The notes under the pieces are model-generated. The model had not been told where the DNA came from, searched no databases, and saw only the letters and a program-made list of their open reading frames with translations. A program made the translations under genes and the position numbers. This document shows positions 20,179 through 27,584 of a DNA stretch of 64,000 bases, one piece after another (position 1 is the first letter of the stretch; every line of letters starts with the position of its first letter). The DNA is from Phytoactinopolyspora halophila (lineage in GTDB: Bacteria > Actinomycetota > Actinomycetes > Jiangellales > Jiangellaceae): assembly GCF_003287285.1 (NCBI RefSeq), contig NZ_QMIG01000003.1:124001-188000 (forward strand). Reading direction: 5' to 3'.

Positions 20179-21540
20179 ATGGATCGACGCATCTTCGGGT
20201 TAGAGAACGAGTACGGCGTCACGTGTACGTTCCGCGGTCAGCGTCGGCTCTCACCCGATGAGGTCGCGCGCTACCTGTTCCGCCGGGTCGTCACGTGGGG
20301 CAGGAGCAGCAACGTCTTCTTGTCCAACGGCGCCCGGCTGTATCTCGACGTGGGCAGCCATCCCGAGTACGCGACGCCGGAGTGCGACACGATCACCGAT
20401 CTCGTCGCGCACGACAAGGCGGGCGAACGAGTACTGGAGGGCCTGCTCGTCGACGCCGAACGCCGGCTGGCCGAGGAAGGCATCGTCGGTGAGGTCTACC
20501 TGTTCAAGAACAACACCGACTCGGCGGGCAACTCGTACGGCTGCCACGAGAACTACCTCGTCGGACGTCACGGGGAGTTCTCCCGGCTGGCCGACGTGCT
20601 CATCCCGTTCCTGGTCACGCGTCAAATCATCAGCGGCGCCGGTAAGGTCTTGCAGACACCGCGGGGGGCGATGTTCGCGCTCAGCCAGCGTGCGGAGCAC
20701 ATCTGGGAGGGCGTGTCGAGTGCCACCACCCGCAGCCGGCCCATCATCAACACCCGCGACGAACCCCACGCCGACGCCGAGCGCTACCGCAGGCTGCACG
20801 TCATTGTCGGCGACTCCAACATGAACGAGTGCACCACGCTGCTCAAGATCGGCGCCACCGACCTGGTGCTGCGCATGATCGAGGCCGGGGTGGGGCTGCG
20901 CGACCTCGGACTGGAGAACCCGATCCGCGCGATCCGGGAGATCAGCCACGACATCACCGGGCGGCGCAAGGTACGCCTGGCCGGCGGGCGCGAGGCGTCG
21001 GCGTTGGAGATTCAAGAAGAGTACTTCACCAAGGCCCGCAACTTCGTCGAACGCCGCGAGATCGAGACCCCTCTGATCCGCCGCGTGCTTGACCTGTGGG
21101 AACGCACGCTCAAGGCGGTCGACACCGGCGACGTCGGGCTCATCGAGCGCGAGATCGACTGGGCCACCAAGTACCAGATGGTCGAGCGGTACCGGGCCAA
21201 GCACGGCATGACGCTCTCCAACCCGCGTATCGCCCAGATCGATCTTGCGTACCACGACATCCACCGCGACCGCGGCTTGTACTACATGCTGGAGCGCCGG
21301 GGCTCGGTGGCCCGTGTCATCCGCGACATCGAGACGTTCGAGGCGAAGTCGGTGCCACCACAGACCACGCGGGCCAAGCTGCGCGGCGAGTTCATCAAGC
21401 GCGCCCAGGAGCGCCGGCGCGACTTCACGGTCGACTGGGTTCATCTCAAGCTCAACGACCAGGCACAGCGCACCGTCTTGTGCAAGGACCCGTTCCGGGC
21501 ACACGACGAGCGGGTGTCCCGCCTGATCGAGAGCATGTAG
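20179..21540 (+). CDS. pafA: Pup-protein ligase PafA
   Basis: PafA phosphorylates the C-terminal Glu of Pup with ATP and transfers it to substrate lysines. It has 453 residues with the nucleotide site FGLENEYGV (residues 6-14), the catalytic base Asp57 in [32 protein letters not shown] and [25 protein letters not shown]. It is paralogous to Dop but lacks the roughly 40-residue Dop loop. It follows prcA by 9 bases, with its own -10 candidate. Confidence 0.97.
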   Translation: MDRRIFGLENEYGVTCTFRGQRRLSPDEVARYLFRRVVTWGRSSNVFLSNGARLYLDVGSHPEYATPECDTITDLVAHDKAGERVLEGLLVDAERRLAEEGIVGEVYLFKNNTDSAGNSYGCHENYLVGRHGEFSRLADVLIPFLVTRQIISGAGKVLQTPRGAMFALSQRAEHIWEGVSSATTRSRPIINTRDEPHADAERYRRLHVIVGDSNMNECTTLLKIGATDLVLRMIEAGVGLRDLGLENPIRAIREISHDITGRRKVRLAGGREASALEIQEEYFTKARNFVERREIETPLIRRVLDLWERTLKAVDTGDVGLIEREIDWATKYQMVERYRAKHGMTLSNPRIAQIDLAYHDIHRDRGLYYMLERRGSVARVIRDIETFEAKSVPPQTTRAKLRGEFIKRAQERRRDFTVDWVHLKLNDQAQRTVLCKDPFRAHDERVSRLIESM

Positions 21541-21594
21541 GAGATCCGCACGCCTCGGCGGGAACGGGCCGTCGTACTGGCACGTTGTCGGGGA

Positions 21595-21600
21595 TAGGCT
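21595..21600 (+). promoter_or_regulatory. Candidate -10 of the FKBP lipoprotein gene
   Basis: TAGGCT lies 52 nt before the GTG at 21653, leaving a conventional leader, unlike its neighbours. Confidence 0.35.
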
Positions 21601-21652
21601 AGCTTCTCGGCTCGACAGACGTGTCCACCAACTTTTCGAGGATTTGTCCACT

Positions 21653-22792
21653 GTGCACACACGACAGCTTTTCACCGTCCTCGTCGCCGCGTCCGGCCTG
21701 GTACTCGCGGCGTGTGGCGACGACGACGGCACGGATGACACCAGCACGCAGGGGAGCGGGGCGCTCCAAGACGTCGGCGTGACCGGGGAGTTCGGCGACA
21801 AGCCGGACTTGGAGATACCGGACGGCGACCCCTCGGGCGAGCTCGAAGTCGAGGTCCTCGTCGAAGGCGACGGGCCCGAAGTGGCCGAAAGCGACTTCGT
21901 CGTCGCCAACTATCTGGGCCAGACGTGGGACGAGCGTGACGGCGAGGAATACGTCTTCGACAACTCCTACGATCGCGAGCAAGCATCCGGTTTCTCGCTC
22001 AATTCGGTCGTGGATGGGTGGAAGCAAGGACTCGCGGGGCAGAAGGTCGGCTCGCGGGTCCTGCTCTCGATCCCGCCAGAACTGGGCTACGGCGAAGCCG
22101 AGGAGTCACAGGACGGCGCAGAAGGCTCCGAGAACGGCTCCGGGGAGGGCTCGGAAGGCGGCTCTGAGGACGGCTCCGGCGACGGCTCCCAGGACGGCGC
22201 GGCCGGAGGCGCGGAAGGAAGCGGGGAAGGAAGCGGGGCGAGCTCGCAACACGATCTGGCCGGGGAGACGCTGGTCTTCGTCGTGGACATCGTCGAGAAC
22301 GTCGCTCCCGACGCCGCGGCGACGGGTGCTCCCGCGCAGGATCTGCCGGACGACTTGCCCGTGGTCGAAGGCGGCGAGACCGGCCCACCCGAGATCGACT
22401 TCGGTGACGCTCCGGAACCGGAGGAGACCGACGCCACCATCATCCTCGAAGGCGACGGCCCGGAGGTTTCGTTCGAGTCGGTGGATGACGGGGGCGAGGA
22501 CGGCGACGCTCCTGCCAATCCCCAGGCCGGCCCGACGGTTCTCGTGCAGATGATGGAGGCACCCTACCCGGATGGCGAGGGCACGCAGAGCACCTGGGAG
22601 CTGCAAGGCCCCGAGCAGGTGCCGGCCCAGGGTCTCGCGTCGCTTCCCGGCTGGGACGCGATCACCGACGATCTCACCGTGGGTTCGCGGGTGCTGACCC
22701 GGATCAGCTCCGAGGACGCCGGAGCGGCAGCTCAGGGCGAGGAGGAATCCCCTCCGCTGGTGCTGATCGTCGACGTGCTCGCCACCTTCTGA
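21653..22792 (+). CDS. FKBP-type peptidyl-prolyl isomerase lipoprotein with acidic repeat insert
   Basis: The 379-residue product starts with a short lipoprotein signal ending VLAAC, so it is probably anchored outside the membrane. Residues about 60-145 form an FKBP fold (LNSVVDGWKQGLAGQKVGSRVLLSIPPELGYG). Just after LGYG a low-complexity Gly/Ser/Glu/Asp insert of about 55 residues (units like GSEDGS, GSGDGS) interrupts the domain before its last strand, ETLVFVVDIVE. A second, degenerate FKBP-like domain follows and ends LVLIVDVLATF. It likely assists folding of exported proteins. TTG at 21644 is an alternative start. An FKBP gene next to pafA is also found in other actinobacteria. Confidence 0.85.
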   Translation: MHTRQLFTVLVAASGLVLAACGDDDGTDDTSTQGSGALQDVGVTGEFGDKPDLEIPDGDPSGELEVEVLVEGDGPEVAESDFVVANYLGQTWDERDGEEYVFDNSYDREQASGFSLNSVVDGWKQGLAGQKVGSRVLLSIPPELGYGEAEESQDGAEGSENGSGEGSEGGSEDGSGDGSQDGAAGGAEGSGEGSGASSQHDLAGETLVFVVDIVENVAPDAAATGAPAQDLPDDLPVVEGGETGPPEIDFGDAPEPEETDATIILEGDGPEVSFESVDDGGEDGDAPANPQAGPTVLVQMMEAPYPDGEGTQSTWELQGPEQVPAQGLASLPGWDAITDDLTVGSRVLTRISSEDAGAAAQGEEESPPLVLIVDVLATF

Positions 22793-22841
22793 CGCTGCCA
22801 GCACGTACTGACGCTGCCCGGGCGTCGCTCGGTGACGCGCC

Positions 22842-23930
22842 TCAGGCCTGCCCGCGTACCTGGGCGGCCAGCGTTGCCGCGTAGCGGCCAGCGGCCGCGG
22901 CGGTGAGGAAGTATGCCGTGTCTTCGTCGACGCCGCGGCCCATGGTCGACAGGTGCACCGGCGCCGCGCGCAGCGCGGCGTCGAGGCCGTCCACTGGCGT
23001 GTACACGAGGGTGTGCCGCTCACCCAGCCGCTTCACCTGCGCGTTGACCTGACCGCCGAACACGCCGCCGAGATCGGGGACGACGACGTCTGCCGGCGCC
23101 AGCGCGACCTTGCCGTAGGCGGTCATGCTGTGGTGCGACACGCCGTGGTGCCGCGGGCGGGCGTCGGCCTCGCTGATGCGCAGCGAGCCCACCGGTCGCC
23201 CGCCGAGCGTCGCCACGGCGTTGACCGCCTCACCACACGCCACGCCGGAGAAGCCCCACGCCGTGCCGGTGCCCAGGTTGCCCGGACCTTGCGCGACGAC
23301 GGCGATGTCGGCGTCGAGCACGTGGCGTGCCGCGAGCAGGCCGGTGTGCAGCGTCACCGCTTCGATGTCGCCGCCGAACGCCTGCCCGACGGTGACCGTG
23401 CCGGCCAGCCAGCCGGCCTCGACCATGCCTGCCACCGAGCGGCTGAACCACAGCGGCAGCGCGCCGCCGTCGGTCATCACGTAGGCGACCCGGATGCCCG
23501 CGGCATGATCTCGGGCTCCGGCCACCACGGCGGGCAGCGCCGAGTGCAGGTCGGCCGTCACCACCGGCATGTCCGCGAGGTCCCGTGCCACCCGCAGCTC
23601 GTCGTACCACGGCGAGTTCTGCTCGTCGACGCCGAGCACGGTCGCTTGCAGGGGGGTGTAGCGGGCCTTCATCAGGTGGCCCGGCGTCGGTGGCGGATCC
23701 GCCGGCAGCCGGTCAGGTATCGCCACCACCTGGGCATAGCCGCCCGTGCCGAGGCCGAGAGCCAGCGCGTTGACGTTGAGCAGGACCCGGTCGCCCGGCT
23801 CGGGCTCGCCGACCAGCTCGGTATAGGCCAAGGCACGCACCGTGCCGTCGTCGGTCTCGACGTCGAGTTCGAGCGCGCCAGGCCAAGATCGACCTGCTGT
23901 TCGCACCACGCCGTTTCGCCACCGGATCAC
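22842..23930 (-). CDS. DUF3866 family protein
   Basis: This 362-residue protein matches the DUF3866 family, which has no known biochemical function. It starts MIRWRNGVV, with a small N-terminal beta domain (ELDVETDDGTVRALAYTELVGEPEPGDRVLLN) and then a Rossmann-like alpha/beta core. The core is rich in Gly and has conserved AQGPGNLGTGTAWGFSG and HHGVSHHSMTAYGKVALAPADVVVPDLGG segments. The GTG start at 23930 is set by a leaderless -10 (23937-23942). It is transcribed divergently from pafBC. Its conserved position in actinobacterial Pup loci suggests, but does not prove, a functional link. Confidence 0.85.
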   Translation of the reverse strand: MIRWRNGVVRTAGRSWPGALELDVETDDGTVRALAYTELVGEPEPGDRVLLNVNALALGLGTGGYAQVVAIPDRLPADPPPTPGHLMKARYTPLQATVLGVDEQNSPWYDELRVARDLADMPVVTADLHSALPAVVAGARDHAAGIRVAYVMTDGGALPLWFSRSVAGMVEAGWLAGTVTVGQAFGGDIEAVTLHTGLLAARHVLDADIAVVAQGPGNLGTGTAWGFSGVACGEAVNAVATLGGRPVGSLRISEADARPRHHGVSHHSMTAYGKVALAPADVVVPDLGGVFGGQVNAQVKRLGERHTLVYTPVDGLDAALRAAPVHLSTMGRGVDEDTAYFLTAAAAGRYAATLAAQVRGQA

Positions 23931-23936
23931 CCGCAC

Positions 23937-23942
23937 AGCGTA
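23937..23942 (-). promoter_or_regulatory. -10 element, leaderless DUF3866 gene
   Basis: TACGCT on the minus strand ends 6 nt before the GTG at 23930. A GAGAG-GTA-CTCTC dyad at 23946-23958 lies just upstream, between the two divergent genes. Confidence 0.45.
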
Positions 23943-24041
23943 ATAGAGAGGTACTCTCGCCGTTGAGCGTGACTCGGACGGCGTCGGCCGGCGGCCCCGC
24001 CGGGGCCGAGTCGGGCACGGACATGACAAAAGGGGGTGCGC

Positions 24042-25016
24042 GTGTCCCAGCAGCTCAAGAGCGAGCGGTTGATGAATCTGGTCATCTGCCTGCTGGTCGC
24101 GCGCGGTTATGTCCCGAAAAGCCGGATCCGCCGGATCGTCGGCGGCTACGGGGGACAGACCGACGAGGCGTTCGACCGCATGTTCGAACGAGACAAGGAG
24201 GAGTTGCGCGAGGTCGGCATCCCCATCGAAACGGGGTCGAACGACCCGTTCGGGGAGGACGAGCCCGGCTATCGCATCTCCCGCCAGGAGTTCGAGCTGC
24301 CCGAGATCCGGTTGGAGCCGGACGAGGCCGCCGTGGTCGGGCTGGCGGCGCGCATGTGGCAGCAGTCCGGCCTGGCCGAGGCCACCAGCAACGCCGTGGC
24401 CAAGCTCCAGGCCGCCGGCGTGTCTGCCGACACCCGCGCGCTCGACGTCGTCGAACCGCGCGTGGGCCGGGAAGAACCGGCGTTCTGGCCGCTGTGGGAG
24501 GCGGTACGCGACTGCCGGCCGGTGCGCTTCTCCTACCAGAAGCCGTCCAGCGCGTCGGCCGAGCGGCGGCACGTGCAGCCGTGGAGCGTGCTGTCCTGGC
24601 ACGGTCGCTGGTACGTGCTCGGCTTCGACGTCGACCGCGACGATTCCCGCATGTTCCGGCTGTCCCGGATCGTCGGCGACGTCGAGCCCGCCGGCCCGCC
24701 CGGCAGCTACGAGATGCCGCCGTCCGACGAGGTCCGCGCCGCCGCCATCGGGTTCAGCCCACCCGAGCCGCACGACCTGCCGACGGCCACCATCCGGGTC
24801 CGCCGGGGTGCGGGCCACACGCTGCGCCGGCACGCCGTGCACGTCACACCCGACGACGAGCCGGGGTGGGATGTCGTCACCGTGACCTACTCGTCGCTGG
24901 GCCGGCTTGCCGAGGAGATCGCTGCCCACGGCGTGGACGCCGTGGCGATCGAGCCGGAAGAGCTGCGCACGCGCATGGTCTCGTGGCTGAGCGATGTCGC
25001 GGGGGCGGCGTCATGA
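24042..25016 (+). CDS. pafB: WYL-domain transcriptional regulator PafB
   Basis: PafB acts with PafC as a heteromeric activator of the LexA-independent DNA damage response in mycobacteria. This 324-residue copy has an N-terminal helix-turn-helix (SERLMNLVICLLVARGYVPKSRIRRIV), a central WYL fold around PVRFSYQKPSSA ... VQPWSVLSWHGRWYVLGFDVDRD, and a C-terminal WCX extension. The GTG at 24042 has AGGGGG five bases upstream and beats the GTG at 24036. It overlaps pafC by 4 bases (ATGA), consistent with equal production of both subunits. Confidence 0.95.
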   Translation: MSQQLKSERLMNLVICLLVARGYVPKSRIRRIVGGYGGQTDEAFDRMFERDKEELREVGIPIETGSNDPFGEDEPGYRISRQEFELPEIRLEPDEAAVVGLAARMWQQSGLAEATSNAVAKLQAAGVSADTRALDVVEPRVGREEPAFWPLWEAVRDCRPVRFSYQKPSSASAERRHVQPWSVLSWHGRWYVLGFDVDRDDSRMFRLSRIVGDVEPAGPPGSYEMPPSDEVRAAAIGFSPPEPHDLPTATIRVRRGAGHTLRRHAVHVTPDDEPGWDVVTVTYSSLGRLAEEIAAHGVDAVAIEPEELRTRMVSWLSDVAGAAS

Positions 25017-26020
25017 GCAACGCCACCCGCCGGCAGCCACGGCCTGACAGCGCCTCGTCGCAGGTGGCGCGGCTGCTGTCGATGCTGCCCTACCTGCGAT
25101 CGCACCCGTATACGCGCGTCGCCGATGTTGCCCAGCTGTTCGGCGTGAGCGAGCGCCAGGTCATCCGCGACCTGCGCGTGCTGTGGTTCTCCGGGCTTCC
25201 CGGGCTGGCCATGGGCGACTACATCGAAGTCGACATGGAGGCCGTCGAGGGTGAAGGCACCGTCAGCGTGTCCAACGCCGACTACCTCGCGCGGCCGTTG
25301 CGCCTGCGCACGGACGAAGCCGTCGCGCTGATCGTGGCGCTGCGCACGCTGCGCGATGTCCCGGGCACGTTCGAGCGCGAGGCCATCGACCGGGCGATCA
25401 CCAAGCTCGAACACGCCGCCGGCGAAGTGGCCGAGCGCGCCGCGGCCGTCCAGGTCGAAGTCGACGCCGACGCCGTCGCCGAGGTTGCCGCCACGGTCCG
25501 CGAGGCGCTGGAACGCAACCGCGTGCTGCACCTGTCGTACTGGGTCCCGGCGCGGGACGAGACCACCGAACGCGATGTCGACCCCATGCGGCTGGTCGTG
25601 GTGGACGGCCGGCTGTATCTGGAAGGGTGGTGCCGGCGCGCCGAGGCCGTCCGGCTGTTCCGCCTGGACCGGGTCGCGGCCATCGACGTGCTGAACGCGA
25701 CGGCCGACGTGCCCGGCGAGGCGCGGCCCCGGGATCTGTCCGCCGGCCTGTTCCAGCCCTCGCCCGGAGACGAGCTGGTCACCCTCGATCTGACCCGGCA
25801 CGGGCGGTGGGTGGCCGACTACTATCCCCACGAAAGCGTCGAAGAGCTTTCCGGGGGCGGCGTGCGGCTGCAGCTGTACGTGCGGGACCGGCCGTGGGTC
25901 CGGCGCCTGGCATTGCGCCTCGGGGCGACCGGGCGCGTCGTCGACCCGCCCGACCTCGCCGCGGAGATCTCTGCCGAGGCACGCGCCGCCCTGGCCGGTT
26001 ACGGCGTGGATGTGCAGTAG
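25013..26020 (+). CDS. pafC: WYL-domain transcriptional regulator PafC
   Basis: PafC is the partner of PafB (335 residues). A divergent winged helix (RVADVAQLFGVSERQVIRDLRVLW) precedes a WYL domain (LHLSYWVPARDETTERDVDPMRLVVVDGRLYLEGWCRRAEAVRLFRLDR) and a WCX domain. Gene order and overlap are as in Mycobacterium, where PafBC controls most RecA-independent SOS genes and is activated by single-stranded DNA bound to the WYL domain. Its TAG stop supplies the start of a -10 hexamer for the next gene. Confidence 0.95.
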   Translation: MSNATRRQPRPDSASSQVARLLSMLPYLRSHPYTRVADVAQLFGVSERQVIRDLRVLWFSGLPGLAMGDYIEVDMEAVEGEGTVSVSNADYLARPLRLRTDEAVALIVALRTLRDVPGTFEREAIDRAITKLEHAAGEVAERAAAVQVEVDADAVAEVAATVREALERNRVLHLSYWVPARDETTERDVDPMRLVVVDGRLYLEGWCRRAEAVRLFRLDRVAAIDVLNATADVPGEARPRDLSAGLFQPSPGDELVTLDLTRHGRWVADYYPHESVEELSGGGVRLQLYVRDRPWVRRLALRLGATGRVVDPPDLAAEISAEARAALAGYGVDVQ

Positions 26021-26023
26021 GCT
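26018..26023 (+). promoter_or_regulatory. -10 candidate overlapping the pafC stop
   Basis: TAGGCT begins with the pafC TAG stop and ends 9 nt before the ATG at 26033. Confidence 0.4.
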
Positions 26024-26032
26024 CGAAGACCT

Positions 26033-26266
26033 ATGTCGACGTTGGCAATCTGGTTGTTCGTCGCGGTCGGGCTCCTGTTCCTCGCGGCGGTCCTGTTCGT
26101 TCTCCTCGCCGCGCGCTCGACGCTGCGCAAGGGCGCCACTCTGGTGCGCGAGCTGGATGGCCTGTACGCGGATGTCGACGGTGTCATGGCACCGCACAAT
26201 TCGCACCAGCCGGACGGTGGTGCACAAAACGTGACCACTCCCGGGTATGACGTGGGCCACCACTGA
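26033..26266 (+). CDS. Small single-span membrane protein, unknown
   Basis: This is a 77-residue protein. Residues 4-27 form one strongly hydrophobic helix (AIWLFVAVGLLFLAAVLFVL), followed by a basic turn (ARSTLRKG) and a soluble tail ending in His-rich YDVGHH, so an N-out/C-in bitopic topology is likely. It sits between pafC and tatA, 12 bp after pafC. No family is recognised. Its place next to tatAC raises the possibility of a Tat-related accessory role, but nothing in the sequence shows it. It is not a TatB: no Gly-Pro hinge or amphipathic helix is present. Confidence 0.6.
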   Translation: MSTLAIWLFVAVGLLFLAAVLFVLLAARSTLRKGATLVRELDGLYADVDGVMAPHNSHQPDGGAQNVTTPGYDVGHH

Positions 26267-26346
26267 CGTACCATCGGATGGCAGGCCCGTATAAGGCACC
26301 GTCGACCCGTCGGCATGCGGCGCCGACAGCAAGGAGACGAGTTCGA

Positions 26347-26649
26347 ATGTTCGGTATGCAGGGATGGCAAATCGTCATCGTCGCGGCTGTCATCTTGCTG
26401 CTCTTCGGCGCCAAGAGGCTGCCGGAGATGGCACGGGGTGTGGGACGCTCACTGAAGATCTTCAAGGCCGAGACGAAGGGCCTCGTCGACGACGACTCGA
26501 AGCGGGATGACTCCGTCGTCGCCGACACCGATGAGCAGTCCAGCGGTTCCTCGTCCGACGACGATGCCCGGGCCGTCGAGCCCACCAAGGTCGAAACGTC
26601 GACCGAGCGCACGGCGGAGTCCTCGGGCTCCTCGAGCCGCGACGCGTAG
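26347..26649 (+). CDS. tatA: Sec-independent protein translocase subunit TatA
   Basis: TatA (100 residues) forms the pore-like oligomer of the twin-arginine export system. It has the short N-terminal membrane helix GWQIVIVAAVILLLFGAKRLP, with the conserved Phe-Gly hinge, and the amphipathic helix EMARGVGRSLKIFKAE. A polar Ser/Asp-rich tail follows. The ATG at 26347 has AAGGAG upstream (26331-26336); an upstream frame extension to 26278 lacks a site. tatC follows by 36 bp. No tatB is adjacent. Confidence 0.95.
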   Translation: MFGMQGWQIVIVAAVILLLFGAKRLPEMARGVGRSLKIFKAETKGLVDDDSKRDDSVVADTDEQSSGSSSDDDARAVEPTKVETSTERTAESSGSSSRDA

Positions 26650-26670
26650 ACCGACATCGTAGACCGACAA
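26646..26670. repeat. Short direct repeat between tatA and tatC
   Basis: GTAGACCGACA occurs at 26646-26656 and again at 26660-26670, spanning the tatA stop and the tatC leader. It may be a trace of slippage; no function is evident. Confidence 0.5.
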
Positions 26671-26685
26671 CAGGGCTGAGAAGAC

Positions 26686-27555
26686 GTGGCGACCATCCTG
26701 GGCCGTCGCGGTAAGGGATCCCGTCCCGAACGCGACCCGGAAGGCCGGATGACCCTGGCCGAGCACTTGCGCGAGCTGCGCTGGCGGCTGCTCGTCTCGG
26801 CCGGGGCCGTGGTGCTGTTCGGCATCCTCGGCTTCGTCTTCCGCGATCAGATCATGGAGTTCTTGCTGGAACCCATGATCGACGCCGCGGCAAGCACCGG
26901 AGCCGACGCGCGAGCTACCTACCCGCAGGCCATCGATCCGATCATCGTCCCGATGATGATCGCGCTGTGGACCGGCCTGATCCTGGGTGCTCCGGTCTGG
27001 ATCTACCAGGTTTGGGCGTTCGTCACGCCCGCGCTGTACTCCAACGAGAAGAAGTGGGCGACGACGGCCATCGGCGTGTCGGTGCCGATGTTCGCCGCCG
27101 GGGTTGCCGTCGCCATCTGGGTCATGCCCCGCGCGTGGGAGTTCTTGCTGAACTTCACCCCGGAGGAGGTCCACAACTATGTCCACTTCCGGGACTATCT
27201 GAACTTCGTCATCCGGCTGACGTTCGTCTTCGGTGTCGGATTCTTGCTCCCCGTGTTCGTCGTCCTGCTCAACGCGGTCGGCGTGTTGCGGCACGAGACG
27301 CTGGCATCGGCGCGCCGCTGGGTGATCGTGGGAATTTTCGTCTTCGCGGCGGTTGCCACGCCCACCGGCGATCCACTCACCCTGATCTCGCTGGCAACGC
27401 CGATGTGGCTGCTGTTCGAAGCGGCGGTGCTGGTATGCCGCGTGTTCGACCGGCGCCGGGCACGCATGTACGGCACGGCGCTCGACGACGATGCGGCCAC
27501 CCCAGACGACGAACTCGACCGGATCGGCCGTGTCGATGACGAGGATGACGGCTGA
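26686..27555 (+). CDS. tatC: Sec-independent protein translocase subunit TatC
   Basis: TatC (289 residues) is the receptor for twin-arginine signal peptides and has six membrane helices. The N-terminal cytoplasmic motif MTLAEHLRELRWRLL and the LILGAPVWIYQVWAFVTPALYSNEKKW region with its conserved Pro and Glu are diagnostic. The C-terminus ends in an acidic tail (DDEDDG). It starts with GTG 36 bp after tatA and forms an operon with it. The phosphoesterase at 7120-9483 is one probable client. Confidence 0.96.
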   Translation: MATILGRRGKGSRPERDPEGRMTLAEHLRELRWRLLVSAGAVVLFGILGFVFRDQIMEFLLEPMIDAAASTGADARATYPQAIDPIIVPMMIALWTGLILGAPVWIYQVWAFVTPALYSNEKKWATTAIGVSVPMFAAGVAVAIWVMPRAWEFLLNFTPEEVHNYVHFRDYLNFVIRLTFVFGVGFLLPVFVVLLNAVGVLRHETLASARRWVIVGIFVFAAVATPTGDPLTLISLATPMWLLFEAAVLVCRVFDRRRARMYGTALDDDAATPDDELDRIGRVDDEDDG

Positions 27556-27572
27556 ACCCGACGATGAATGGG

Positions 27573-27578
27573 TAGCCT
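27573..27578 (+). promoter_or_regulatory. -10 element, leaderless helY
   Basis: TAGCCT ends 6 nt before the ATG at 27585. Confidence 0.55.
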
Positions 27579-27584
27579 GGGGGC

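Noticed and set aside
14805-21540. Pup-proteasome genes as a novel system
   Set aside because: The set and order are well known from Mycobacterium and other actinobacteria; only the encoded Glu and promoter details are notable.
22842-24929. A 695-codon minus-strand frame joining DUF3866 with a long N-terminal part
   Set aside because: The upstream 330 codons are antisense to pafB and low-complexity in composition; the real start is at 23930 with its own -10.
23963-26020. A 685-codon plus-strand frame apparently fusing a basic protein to PafC
   Set aside because: The first half is the out-of-frame shadow of pafB; PafC starts at 25013 with the usual ATGA overlap.
26033-26266. TatB
   Set aside because: It lacks the Gly-Pro hinge and amphipathic helix after the membrane segment.
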